Of a stretch of 64,000 nucleotides of DNA, positions 10,627 through 22,526 are shown piece by piece. Under the pieces are notes generated by a model. It was not told where the DNA came from and did no database searches. It was given only the letters and a program-made list of their open reading frames with translations. The position numbers and the translations under genes were made by a program. This DNA is from Setomelanomma holmii (Eukaryota > Ascomycota > Dothideomycetes > Pleosporales > Phaeosphaeriaceae), in the NCBI GenBank assembly GCA_010015745.1, contig ML978202.1:124001-188000 (forward strand), in the 5' to 3' direction. Numbering within the stretch: position 1 is the first letter of the stretch; each line of letters begins with the position of its first letter.

Positions 10627-12036
10627 ATGGCTGCTACCTCCGCCACCAAAATCCCACTATGGCTCGATTGTGTTCGTGTGTCCTTCGTACCTTCCCAACA
10701 ACCATACTGACATCATCAGGATACTGGTCACGATGTAAGCAATGCTTATCACGATTAACATGGTGTTGCTGAACAGCGATATCAGGATGCATACGCTCTT
10801 CTCCTCAGCGCCCATGATCCTCGTGTCGAACTCCTCGGTGTCAGTACAGTTCACGGCAACGCCGCCCTCGATCAGACGACATTCAATACACGAGCAATAC
10901 TCGAAGCAATCGGTAGGCGCGATGTGAAGGTCTACTCAGGTGCTGCGAAGCCAATCGTACGCGATGCCGTTCACGCCGCCGACATACATGGTACAACAAC
11001 TGCTCAGCGCACACAAACAACCCATTGACGACGCCAGGCGAGTCTGGCTTGGACGGAGTCACCCTACTTCCACAGCCCATTGAACCGGCGGCCACTGATG
11101 TGGACTACCTCGAGGCTATGTATCGCGCTCTCATTGCCACACCGCCAAATACCGCATGGCTGGTATCTACGGGGTCCCTGACCAATATCGGACTGCTGTT
11201 CCAGAAGTACCCAGACTTGGCAGGACACATCAAGGGCTTGTCTATCATGGGAGGAGCCGTTGGAGGTGGCTTTACAGATGCGCCCATGGGCAAGGTCAAG
11301 GGCGAAGGCGAGCGCTTTGGCAATTGGACAGCATATGCCGAGTTCAATGTAAGTAAATAGAGCATGCAACCATCGTAAGTTGACTAACATGCCTGCCAGA
11401 TCTACGTAGGTGCATCCAGCATGCAACCAGCAAAACCTAAGCTGACATATGTAGTGCGACCCAGAAGCATCTCACTTCGTCTTCGCCCATCCTGTACTCA
11501 AACCCAAAACCACCCTCATCCCACTTGATCTCAGCCACCAAGTCCTCGGCACCAAAGCCATCCGCCACACGCAGCTATACGGATCAGATAAGCCCCTGGA
11601 TCCATCAACATCTACCACCGAGTTTACACCCTCCGCTCTGCGAGCACTCTTCACACAAATCATGTCCTTCTTCGCCGGCACATACGCAGAAGTCTTCTCC
11701 ATCACCGAGGGTCCACCCCTCCACGACCCACTCGCCGTCGCAGTCGCCATCCACCCCGAACTTTTCGACGATCACGGCGGTGAACGCTTCGAAGTCGACG
11801 TTGTTACTGAAGGCGTGCACTCACTCGTCCAGACTGAAGTCGGCGAGCTCGGTAGAACAAAGGTTACGAAGCTCCCTGCGGGCGAGGGTGGGTGTAGAAT
11901 TCCACGAGGTCTGGATCTAGCGGGCTTTTGGGAGGGTATCGAGAGTGCGCTGAAGCGTGCTGATGCTGTGAGTCCGATGCCGAAAATATCACGTGAGGAT
12001 TTAGAGAAGGACGGGGTGTTCAAGGGTATAGAATAA
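10627..12036 (+). CDS. Inosine/uridine-preferring nucleoside hydrolase
   Basis: Six exons (10627-10671, 10720-10734, 10786-10990, 11038-11348, 11400-11405, 11455-12036) give 387 aa, with phases consistent throughout. The family hydrolyses the N-glycosidic bond of ribonucleosides for base salvage (yeast Urh1 type). Seen: the Ca-binding N-terminal motif DTGHDD at residues 16-21, GVSTVHGNA, WLVSTGSLTNIGLLFQKYP, the glycine-rich IMGGAVGGG, AEFNIYCDPEA and a C-terminal HDPLAVA. Every conserved block is recovered only with the two micro-exons: 15 nt encoding D16-D20 and 6 nt encoding Ile-Tyr of the NIYCDPEA block. Donors are GTTCGT, GTAAGC, GTACAA, GTAAGT and GTAGGT. It faces the ferric reductase head to head and ends 54 bp from the convergent FSH1 gene. 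Confidence 0.93.
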
Positions 12037-12090
12037 ATATTCAATCCCCGTCACCGTCTAATCATATGTCATGATCCGATTCAATCCAAT

Positions 12091-13240
12091 TCATGAACTC
12101 GCTCTTTTCTCATCAAGCCCTTTCAACACGCCCACCATCCACTCCCCAATCCTCTGACTCTCCTCCGGCGCCACAGGGTAATGATGCCCCATTTCCCACT
12201 CCGCAACTTCGCTCTTCCCTTCGCCAATGTCGTAGTACTGGTCAATTAGCCCGCGCCCCGCCCAATGCCACTCATCCTGCAGCCCCTGGGCGTGGAATGT
12301 CGGCGTGGTAATCTTGGTCTTGAGAAGGGCGTCTTTCTGGTCGGGCGGGAGGAGCGAGGTTATGCTTTGGGGGAACAAAGGGGGCGGGTAGGAGCCGCAT
12401 ATGCTGATGGCGAGGGAGAAGTCGAGCCAGTCCAGGGGGTTGGAAGGGGAGGTAGATGGGAGGGAGTAACGGAGTTCGGAGGCACGGAGGAGGCCGGCAA
12501 CGACTTTTGTGCCTTGGCTGAAACCTATCAGGCCGATGACCTTACCACCTGTAGTCGCGGAATCATTAGCAACCATGTCCACATGCACGCGAATCTCTAC
12601 AGCTAACTTCATCTACTCTACTCCTACCACGCCACCATTACCACAGTTGAAACAAGAAAAGGTAGCAACGTACCTTCGCGCCTGATTCGAAGTACAGTCT
12701 CACGTACAAGACTTTCGACCTCAGTTGACATTTCAGACGTCGCTTCACCCTTTCGCATACCCTCGATAGTAACCTTCTCTGTCGGCGGCACCCAGCGCTT
12801 GAACGGGCCGCAGCCGTCGAAGAACGGGAGGACGCCTGGGCCTGCGGGTGAGGGAAAGGGTGCTGCGCGCGCCATTTACATCAGCAACAGTCTTGAGAAA
12901 GGATGCATGTCTGACGAGAAGATGCATGTTCGTGGGGAATTTGAATCATGAGGGAAAGGATGGGATAAGTGATAAGGCAATGCCAGCAAAGGGAGTTGTA
13001 ATATGGTGGGACGTGATATTAAGGAAAAGTTGACGGTAAAGACGTACCTTCTAGACTTTCAACGTTAACATACGGAGAGATGACCCTCATCAGTCTCGCC
13101 AACTGTACTCTGTGCACAGTCGCATTACTCCCCGAGCCATGAAACGCCAGTAGCGTCGGTTTGACAGTCTCGTCGTTGCGTGAGCCTAGTGGTGGATCGG
13201 CGGCGGTCATGTCTGCTGCATTGACGTTGGAGGACGCCAT
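12091..13240 (-). CDS. FSH1-family serine hydrolase
   Basis: Exons 13240-13048, 12862-12674 and 12596-12091 give 295 aa; both donors are GTACGT. Alpha/beta hydrolase of the FSH1 (family of serine hydrolases) type: strand 1 with LLAFHGSGSNA, the conserved APFPSPAGPGVLPFFDGCGP block, nucleophile elbow GFSQG, the acid in GLQDEW and the catalytic His in EMGHHYPV. All triad residues are present. Physiological substrates of this family are largely unknown; fungal relatives act as esterases or in polyketide pathways, but no pathway genes are nearby. I start at 13240 (MASSNVN) because upstream in-frame sequence is basic and unlike the family. The gene is convergent with the nucleoside hydrolase, 54 bp apart. 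Confidence 0.9.
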
Positions 13241-13784
13241 GTTAGAAAACGGGATTCGTGTCTTGGCCTCTGTGTGGAAGCGAATGGATTCGATATGGCT
13301 TCGGTAAGGATGGTTGAGATCTTGATTCCTTGCTCTTGTTTTACTCCTGAAATTTGCTCTTCTCGTTGTCAAGTTTTTCGTTATCCAGTCGCGGTTGCAG
13401 TACACTTGCTCTAGGTGCTTCGGGCATCAAGACTTCAGCTCCGATCCTCGGCTCAACACGTCATTCGCCAAGACTACTTTGTGCTCAGTGCAAAGTGTCT
13501 GGCGTGCTACAAGGCGTCAATGTTCAGTGGATGAGACTTGCGAGTTTGGTGGTGTATAGTGTAGTAAGCCGCGGCTGGTATCGGCAACCGAAGAAGCTAG
13601 CTTACTAGGATTGGACTAGTCAGGTTTGGGTACATGTGTTTTCATGCAAAATACTCTCGTTGCTACATGAAATAATGTTTGAGCGAGTCGCAACTTGTTC
13701 GCTATCCGTCCTTCCAAGACTTTGAACCAGAATCATCCATAAAAACTATTTACAAGAATTCCAACCCCCGACCAAATGTCCTGC
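13241..13784. other. Intergenic, no supported gene
   Basis: About 540 bp upstream of FSH1 and downstream of the DUF3074 gene. Nothing recognised. Confidence 0.5.
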
Positions 13785-15779
13785 TCACTGGGACACAGGC
13801 TCCGTAGCACTCCTCGCAATCCCTCCAAGCCCACTACTCCCATGCTCACTTGCACTCGTCTTCCCACTGCGTCCCGAACTCTTACTCGCCCTTGAACTCG
13901 CCCTCGTGCGGCCCTTCATATCCTCTTCATGCACAATCTTCAGAATATCCCTGCCGACCTCCGTTTTCCCCAGCCGCGCAACAAGTGCCGTATTTTCTCT
14001 TTGTAGTTCGCCAATCTGCTCATTCAGTAATTTATTTTCCGCCTCAAGAATTTCCGCGCGCTGTTTATGTTCATCCCGCTCACGCTGTGCTTTGAGGAGT
14101 TGATTCTTATCCGCTTCCTTTTGCTGTTTCGACAAGAGTTTCTTAGTCTCTTTTTCCCTACGTTCCTCGAGCTTGCGGATTTCCTTTTCGAACCTATCTT
14201 CTTGTTTCTTGCGTTCTTTCGTGTGTTTCTCAGCAGCCTTTTCGAGTTCCTTTTGCGTCTTCTGAGAGTCGTTGGCCAGATCTTTCTCCTGCTTTTCGCG
14301 CGTTTGGTCGAGTTTCTCTTTGAGCTGCTTCTTGCGCTCTTCGATTTCGGCCATTTTGCGGGCATGAGAGCCGTCGACTGGGACGAGAGGTGGCTCTTCT
14401 GGGGAAAGTGTTGACGGTGTGGGTGTGCTGCCATCGATTGGAAGGCCATTGGGTGCGGTAGTAAATTGCTCGGCTGAGGCGAATGAGTCAGCCTCAGAAG
14501 ACGTGGTTGATGAGGAACTGTTGGAGATGGTGCGCTGCAGCGGATTAAGGGCATCTGGGATGTACGCCCCAACCGTGTCCTTCAACTGTCCAAACAAGCC
14601 TGTTGAGGCCTCGCTGCTCTCCTCCGCACGCTGTGATATTTGCCGTATGCTGCCCGAAGGTCGGTCCACTATGCTCGTACCCACTCCAGCGCCTATGCCG
14701 TTTGACTCTACCATCGAGAATCTGCGCTCTGGTTCGTGTATTGTTGGCTCGGGCGTGCCACCCTCTTTGACAGGTTTCACAAGCTCTTCCTCGTCCTTAG
14801 CGCAAGCCCAGTCGAGAAACTTCACCGCGTCCTGCACAATGCTGCTGGGCACATTTCGCTCGACCATGAAACGCGGAATCCCACCGCCTGGGTCGCTTCT
14901 TGTTACCATTACCCACTCCACAGGATTCAGCTCAGCCTCGTCGGCGCCCGCTCCGGCAAGAGGTATCTCCCGAATCATCTCAATCGACTCGTAATATCCT
15001 CGAACCATGCCCGTTCGAGGCGGCGCGTCGGGATGATTTACTGGTATTGATACGACCATGAAGTGCCGCGGCATCGTATTTCCGACTTTTGAGGCTTTGG
15101 TGAGGCAATTGTCTGAAGTGATGAGCAACGTGATGAATTCTCTCGGAGAGGTTGGTCCTGGAAACTGTGCGGATAGTAGGTACACTGCAGTGGTAAGCCT
15201 TTTTTTTTTGTCTCTGCGTCATCGACGACCGCTTCACATACCTTCTAGCTTCCCTACGCCGTCCACGGTGATGTCTTCGAGCCTTTGATCTCCACCAATG
15301 CCTCTGATATTGCCTTCACCCGGGCCGCCTTGGACCTCAAGGCTCTCAGGAAACTCCCTCAGCATTGCGCGCTTCCACTTCGCAAATCCAAGTCCCTCGT
15401 GTACGCCAGTGCGAGCAAACCATGCGCCATGTCTGTCGTGTCCTGCCATCTTGAAGACGCTCATGCCAGTCGCCGTCTCCTTGGCTGCCAGCTTCACCGG
15501 CTTTCCCCATGATTTCTGCAGATCCTCGTGCGCCTTGGTTGGTGGCGGTCGCCGTGCCTCAGATATTGTGAGATCCGCGCCATTGATAGCGGGTAGTGGA
15601 TTTGTTCGCGTGCGCTTTGAGGACTCGTAAGGCGTGCCATTGGGTGGCGGCGGTACCGAGTTCGCGATGAGCTCTGCTTTGGAGAGGACATCTTGAAGAT
15701 AGGTATTGAGGCTATCGGTAGGGAAGTCGCTAAATTCCTTGGGACGTAGGCAAGCTAACGCATCGTGTAGTTCCGACAT
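13785..15779 (-). CDS. DUF3074 START-like protein with C-terminal coiled coil
   Basis: Exons 15779-15242 and 15184-13785 (donor GTATGT, phase 1) give 645 aa. The first half resembles fungal DUF3074 proteins, predicted START/Bet v1-like lipid-binding folds: SWGKPVKLAAKETATGMSVF, HDRHGAWFARTGVHEGL, then MPRHFMVVSIPVNHPDAP, VRGYYESIEMIREIP and ELNPVEWVMVTRSDPGGG. Residues about 140-320 thus form the domain. A Ser-rich linker follows. A strongly heptad-like, Lys/Glu-rich coiled coil occupies about 440-590, and the tail is Ser/Gly-rich and basic. A START-like domain fused to a long coiled coil suggests a lipid-sensing or tethering role, which is inference. An in-frame start further upstream (15893) is possible, but the protein is more family-like from 15779. 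Confidence 0.85.
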
Positions 15780-16460
15780 GGTAGCTTGTGCAACACTTTT
15801 GACTTTGATCGTATCGACTGGGTGAAGTCTTAGGGTACTCGGGCTTATGTTGCTTCTTGGTGGGAATCGACCGGGGATCAGACTTCCGAGCAATCCTTGG
15901 GGTTTATGTGAGTGTATTCCGATGTAGCCGTGAGATAGGCTAGTGAGGTCCGGTGACGATGGATGAAATCACGACGCAACAAGCAACACGAAGGACATTT
16001 GGGTATAGAACAAGCAAGCAGGATGCGAAGACAAGAGAGCGCGCGATAGCCCACAAGCAGCAGATGATTCTTCCACGGCAAGGCTGCGCTGCGGATGGTA
16101 ATGCTTGCCTTCGTGCATGCTGATTGTTGATTTGCGACGTCATCCCTCATCCCTGCACCCTGCAAGTCGCGCGCGAATACGCTTGTGTTTGCGTTTTGCG
16201 GGGTTCGGCCTGCTCTGCGCCGCTTCGAGACCCTTTCCCGCGCTTTCGGCCGACCATAATACGTCACTTTAGTCCACATTTGGTGATGCTTGCGAGATTG
16301 TGTACGCCTGAGTAGATAGACATAAAAGTACAATCTAGATGGGTGATTGATGCGCTAACAAATCAAAGAGAAGGGTATCTCAAAAGTCACTTTGCCCGCT
16401 TCATGCTCATGCTCTATGCATCTACATCTACAATTGATCCATCGCTGCGGAATATCAATC
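15780..16460. other. Intergenic, no supported gene
   Basis: About 680 bp containing the promoter of the DUF3074 gene and the 3' flank of the acyltransferase. No coding potential I would defend. Confidence 0.5.
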
Positions 16461-18319
16461 CTAGACTAGGACGTACAATGCGCAAATCTATTCGTCGTCA
16501 GCGGAGTACAATATGACATCGAGAATGTTCGACTTACCATGCTAAGTCCCAAGATCATGCTGCACCAGAAGAGAACATTGTTCAGGAGAGTTCGACCCTT
16601 GACCCACTTGCTCCTTTGTACCATAACGATGGGCATTTGAAGCATCATTGCGAAAAATCCGTAGCCTCTAAACTTTCTCGTAATGCAACCCATGACGAGT
16701 TCATGTGCAAGTGCTGAGATGAGGAATGTAATTGTCGTGGCCACCGGCCTAGACATGTGGTTCTTTGAAGCGGAGTAGACATGTCGACGGAAGAAGTGAT
16801 GGACTGGCTTGTTCCACTCCCGTGAAAACTCGAGCCAGTCACAGGAATTCCACCAGTCGGCATAGAATTGACGATCAGCAAAACCTATAACGAGTATTAG
16901 CTGAGCTCTTTCTAAGCCTTTTGGACTGTGACTTGCGTGTGAGTTCCGCGAATGCACCTAGGACATATTCAAAGATGACCAGGAAGACCAGCAGGAATGT
17001 GATCATGAACGGAAAGAGCAAGCGGCCAATAGTCTCTCCAACTATGAGGCCAAAATCGAGCGCGCTATTTGGGTGATATAGCCTTTCAGCGGATACATCC
17101 AGCACGGGAATGATGAACTCCTCTGAGGTGATAATCATCAGGAAGATGCATCCAAAGACAGCCAGGGTCTTGTAAAAAACCTCCATCCAGCGGATATGCG
17201 AGGTTCGCGGGTACTCTATTTCATAACAGAGCGTCGGGCAGAAGAGAAAATCAATGTAATTGTACACCGTGAGGTTGTCTGGGTATGAGACATGTCCCAC
17301 TGGCGAAGCGAGCTCAAAGGCTAGATCTTCTCGGAGCTGGCGCAGATACTCTGCATTCGTATCTTTGGGCTCCTCTCGCCCTGGCGATTGCGGTATCTCG
17401 TGCAAGTGGGTTCGAGGCTTTGGATAACGTACTGCGGCAGCTTTGCTGGCCTTGTCGGGTGTGTCGAGCTCATTCAGTCGGCGCAGCGTCTCGCTGAGGT
17501 GTCCGTTGTAGAATCTGAAGATGGTTAGTCTATGAAATACCGAGGAACTCGGGCATTCTACGCGTAGGAATGCATCTTCATGAAGATTGCCAGCAGATGT
17601 AGCGTGAAGAAGACCTGAGCAGTCCAACTCCAGTCTCGTACAAATGGATATGTGACCCAGAATGTAAGCCAGAAAACTTGGTACAAGCTCTGGATAGCTA
17701 TGCCCAGCTTGCTCCAACGCAGTGCACCTTGGCCGTTCACAAAGGCTCTCTGCAACGGGAGAGACAACATGGTACTGCCCACCATGGCGGCGTCAACCAT
17801 GCCTAGCTCCCAGATTTTCTCCTTGAAGAGACCCCACTGCTTGACCTGCAGAGGATATCCAGTTTCTGTCAGGTTGCGCAACATAGTCGTTAGAACCATG
17901 ATCGCCAACCCGATCCAGAACAGCACGAAGAAGCCGCGGAAGTCATGGTAGTCGCTGTCGGGGTCGAAGTGGGACACGCGATCCACGTATTCGATAGTAG
18001 GGAACATGCGCTGCTTCTGCTGGGCGCGAATCTGCCGGCGCGCCGACGATGATGCTTGCACCGAGGGCGGCGCATCTGGTGGGATGGGAGTGGTTCGGCC
18101 ACTGCTGGAGTCAGCAACGCGGTATGCTGTACGTTTGCGCTAGTTGTACCTCGAGACGCCGGAGCCAGGCTCTTTCAGTGCTCCGTCCTTATTGAAGACA
18201 TCGTCATTCAACTGTGGCTTCAGCAAGTCGATTCGCGTTGGTTTTCGCGGTCGTGGTGAGTAATATTCGGCATGGCCATTTCGCGCCTTTGCGTCGATAG
18301 AAGTAGACTCTGCCATCAT
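16461..18319 (-). CDS. are2: Sterol O-acyltransferase (ARE1/ARE2, MBOAT)
   Basis: Five exons (18319-18150, 18104-17562, 17514-16937, 16884-16538, 16487-16461) give 554 aa. The ER enzyme esterifies ergosterol with acyl-CoA for storage in lipid droplets. Seen: a basic, disordered N-terminus, multiple hydrophobic helices, the SOAT signature FYADWWN, the conserved SREWNKPVHHFFRRHVY with Asn455, and the catalytic His491 in FLISALAHELVMG. Length matches the family (yeast Are2 is about 640 aa). The third intron (16936-16885) begins with GC: GCAAGT to ATAG. The GC donor is required to read ELTRFADRQFY without a gap. The last exon is 27 nt and completes GLSMICALYVLV. It diverges from AP-1 gamma. ARE1 and ARE2 cannot be told apart here. 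Confidence 0.93.
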
Positions 18320-18868
18320 GAGTAGGAGACTGTATGCATGCTGTACGTTGTGGTGTTTGCGGGAGAGCGGCTTTATCATGTGGATGCGGTCAGCCTAGAC
18401 TGAAGATCTGCGACTCGACGGGCCTGTCAGATGTGGCAGTGACGCCGCGGTTCACGAAATGGCACCAAATGATAGGATGAAGCAGAAGCGAATAGTCTTC
18501 CAACTATACGCGTATCTCCTTCGCAGCTATCGAGACCGACGGACATGGCCATGCTGCATTAAATCAGGATCCCTGGTGCGAAATGTAAACGCGCTGGCGG
18601 TTACATCAGTGTAGGCGCGCGAGTCAGGCGACGGTGACAAGGGAAGGGCGCCGACGCTGACACCCTGTCTGGATTAACGACGGCCCGCTGTAAGCCCGAC
18701 AGCTCCTCGAATCCTCGAATTCAGCCAGCAACAGCAACAACAACGGGGTGCCAGTTTACTACTCGGACGACATTACGCCTCGTGGACCCTCGCGCCGCCA
18801 CCGAAGCCGAGCCGCTTTTCGATTGACAGCCAAACCACCGCCGCGGTGGGGTCCCAGAGGCCACCACA
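18320..18868. promoter_or_regulatory. Shared divergent promoter region, acyltransferase / AP-1 gamma
   Basis: 549 bp between two start codons pointing apart. No TATA box or recognised operator is visible; only the position supports the call. Confidence 0.5.
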
Positions 18869-21702
18869 ATGACTTCCTGTACGCCAAGATCACGCTCCAG
18901 CTGTACGCATATGCTAAGAGGATGCAGTGAAGCAGTTCATTCGGAATGTGCGTGCCGCGAAAACGATTGCCGATGAGCGCGCGGTAGTGCAGAAGGAAAG
19001 CGCAGCCATTCGCGCCAGCTTCAGAGAGGAGAGCCACGACTCCAACGTGAGGTGTGTTAGGACGGCTGTCTTGGGGCGGGCATGCACTTATATGTGACCA
19101 GGAGAAACAATGTCGCGAAGCTGCTGTACCTCTTCACACTGGGTGAGCGGACGCACTTTGGCCAGATCGAATGCCTGAAGCTGCTGGCCTCTCCACGATT
19201 CGCCGACAAACGTCTTGGATACCTGGGGACCATGTTGCTGCTGGATGAGAACCAGGAAGTCTTGACTTTGGTGACCAATTCGACCAAGAAGTACGACTCC
19301 AGGACTTCACACTACTCAAGCCACTAACAGCTGCTCAGCGACCTGAACCATCCTAACCAGTATATCGTCGGTCTGGCCCTCTGCACACTCGGAAACATTG
19401 CCTCTGTCGAGATGGCCCGAGACCTGTTCCCCGAAGTCGAAACCATCATATCGAGCGCGAACCCCTACATACGCCGAAAAGCCGCTCTTTGCGCCATGAG
19501 GATATGTCGGAAGGTGCCTGATCTGCAAGAACATTTCCTCGAGAAGGCCAAGTTGCTACTGCAGGATCGAAACCATGGTGTCCTGCTGTGCGGAATAACT
19601 CTGGTGCACAACCTCTGCGAGGCAGATGAGGCAGAAGATGACGAGAACGGCGTTAGAGAAATGTTCAAGCCTGTTGTGCCAAGCTTGGTCAAGATCCTGA
19701 AGGGATTGTCATCGTCTGGATATGCACCTGAGCACGACGTCACAGGTATCACGGATCCATTCCTACAATGCAAGATCTTGCAGCTGCTTCGAGTGCTTGC
19801 TCGTGGTGACGTGCAGGTCAGCGAGCAAATCAACGACATCCTCGCCCAAGTAAGTTTCATACAGCATCCGAGGGGCTGGAAGCTAATTAGAATGAGGTCG
19901 CCACCAACACAGATTCATCCAAGAACGTCGGAAACTCTATTCTTTACGAAGCCGTACTCACTATTCTCGACATCGAAGCAGATTCGGGGCTTCGTGTGCT
20001 CGGTGTAAACATTCTCGGAAAGTTTTTGTCCAACCGGGACAACAACATCAGATATGTTGCACTAAATACGTTGATCAAAGTCGTGGCCGTCGAACCAAAT
20101 GCCGTCCAGCGGCACCGAAACACGATCCTTGACTGCTTACGAGATCCCGATATCAGTATCAGGAGGAGAGCTCTTGACCTCAGCTTTACGTTGATCAACG
20201 AAAGCAATGTGCGCGTCCTGATACGAGAACTTTTGGCATTCCTGGAAGTCGCCGATAATGAGTTCAAACCCGTGATGACTTCGCAAATTGGCATTGCCGC
20301 CGATCGGTTTGCCCCAAATAAGCGTTGGCACGTCGATACTATGCTGCGTGTCTTGAAGTTGGTAGGTGACAACAGTTGCTAGGGCGAAATGTGTCAATGC
20401 TCACGAATATTTCTAGGCCGGCAACTATGTCAAGGAGCAGATCCTTTCATCGTTTGTCCGTCTCATCGCTACCACACTTGATCTACAGACGTACTCCGTA
20501 CAAAAGCTCTATGCATCACTGAAGGACGATATCACCCAAGAAGGCCTGACACTGGCAGGTTCCTGGGTCATTGGAGAGTATGGCGATGCTTTGCTAAGAG
20601 GTGGACAGTACGAAGAGGAGGAGCTTGTCAAGGAAGTGAAGGAGAGTGACATTGTCGATCTTTTCGAAACAATTCTCGGCAGTAGTTATGCGGGTCTTAT
20701 CGTCCAGCAATACATCATCACTGCGTCGATGAAGCTGACAACAAGGTTAAGCGAGGCGGCCCAAATTGAGCGATTGCGAAGATTGTTGCAAAGATACAAC
20801 ACCAATCTCGATGTGGAGATCCAACAGCGAGCGGTCGAATATGGCAACCTGTTTGGACAGGATCAGGTTAGAAGAGGCGTGCTTGAGAAGATGCCTGCGC
20901 CAGAGATCCGAGAGGAGCAGCGTGTGCTCGGAGAAGCCACCAAGAAGCGTCAGTCGAAGATCATCAAGAAGAAACCCGCGCAAGCTGCCACTGAAGACTT
21001 GCTCCTGGACCTCATGGGCGACGCAGGTCCCTCCACGGAGACAAATGGCGCAACCAACGGCGCACAAAGTCAAGACTTGCTTGCAGATATACTCGGCGGA
21101 GGCGGACCAAATGCTTCATCGCCACCTCCGCAAACTTCATCGCCAGCTCCACAATCGAGTGTCGCGAACATCATGGATCTCTTTAATTCCGGTCCCTCTG
21201 CATCACCAGCCCCTGCGCAATCGCGTCCACCTCCACAGGCAGCTTCCATGGACTTGCTTGGTGGTATGGGCTCAGCGCCTCAGCCTACGGCGACCCCAGC
21301 TGCTTCCGGACCGCCCCCACTCCCAGTGTATAATAAGAACGACCTTCAAATCGCTTTCCAAATGAAACGCGACGCAAACGCTATTCAGCTACTTGCTCGA
21401 TTCCGCAACACCGGAAGCCTCAGTCAACTGGCAGGTGTCAACTTACAGGCTGCTGTACCCAAGAGTCAAAAGCTGCAACTCCAGCCGATCAGTACGACAG
21501 AGCTGGATGCTGGCCAGGAAGCAACGCAGCAGATGAGGGTCACAGCAGTCAATGGGGTACGTTATCCTTCGTGCACTTTTCACTGATCAATACTGACAAC
21601 ATGCAGCCTCCACCGGCCAGGTTACGATTACGATTGAAGGTTAGTTATACTGCAGGTGGGGGCCCAGTCACGGAACAGGTCGACTGGTCAGAGCCAACAT
21701 AA
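18869..21702 (+). CDS. APL4: AP-1 complex subunit gamma (gamma-adaptin)
   Basis: Seven exons (18869-18878, 18928-19051, 19102-19290, 19339-19849, 19891-20361, 20417-21556, 21607-21702) give 846 aa. The large subunit of the AP-1 clathrin adaptor, acting at the trans-Golgi and endosomes. The first exon is 10 nt; splicing makes MTSLKQFIRNVRAAKTIADE. The trunk is a HEAT-type solenoid (GERTHFGQIECLKLLASPRF, ANPYIRRKAALCAMRICRKV, LYEAVLTILDIEADSGLRVL) to about residue 560. A hinge follows, rich in Pro/Ser/Gln, with clathrin-box-like DLLLDLMGD, DLLADILGG and MDLLGGMG. The gamma-ear comes last and ends VTEQVDWSEPT. Introns are 41-55 nt with CTAAC-type branch sites. Conservation is nearly gap-free, so the model is reliable. 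Confidence 0.95.
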
Positions 21703-22526
21703 GTGTGTGCGACGTGCAAATGGAAGCGAATATATCATACCAGCGAAATAGACAATGAAGCATCAAACGAGAGTCGCACGATTTGTGGCTTACGAAGCTC
21801 TTTCCACCGAAGACGAGGTGTGAATAGCATGCGGGAGGGGCGCCGCGGAAGCTTACTAAAATGAAGATCACCCCCCCGCATTTGGGTGGGTACAGGTCAG
21901 GCACACGACTTGGCTATGCAACCCCTGTACGTCCTGACAACTAACATGGCAGGCATTGCTTTCCTATGCATTCACCAACTCCAGATAGTGAGCCTATAAG
22001 CCACTGTAACAACCAGTAGTATGTATCTGCATGGACAACACTTACTTCTCCATGAACCAAGTGTAGGATTTTCAGGCCACTTCTATGACGCCAACGGACA
22101 TAAGTGCTTCCCCTCGGACCCATGTTCCATGATCTACACTTGTGCAGCGTTCACATGGTTTCGATAGCTTAGCAGTTCCGCCGGGGTAGTATTCGCAGCC
22201 TACCACCTTCCTAGAAGCGCCCTTGTCATGCGCTTTAACCACAGATTCCTTGCGGTACACCACTCGGAATTGGCGCCTGGACGATTAGCCTCTACGAAAC
22301 ACTTCAGGCACACCACCGCAGCGGGAGTCAATATGCTTGGTAAGGCTATTGCGCGGCAGAGATCCAACCTTCCCATCAAGGTTCAGGATGGGGTACCATG
22401 CGGGCCATAGTGCGACCCACTGTTGAAGCCGAGTAGTACTGGGTAAGCCATTTCGGCCTATATATCCCCGCACTGTATGTCAACGTCAAGCTTCAGACTT
22501 TCGCTTCTTCTTCTTTATTGTCAAAA
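21703..22526. other. Intergenic, no supported gene
   Basis: About 820 bp. Just upstream of the mannosidase start there is a pyrimidine-rich tract (22500-22520), likely its transcription start region. Nothing else seen. Confidence 0.5.

Noticed and set aside
10627..13240. A secondary-metabolite or purine-salvage cluster around the nucleoside hydrolase and FSH1 genes
   Set aside because: No synthase, transporter or pathway enzyme nearby; the two are merely convergent.
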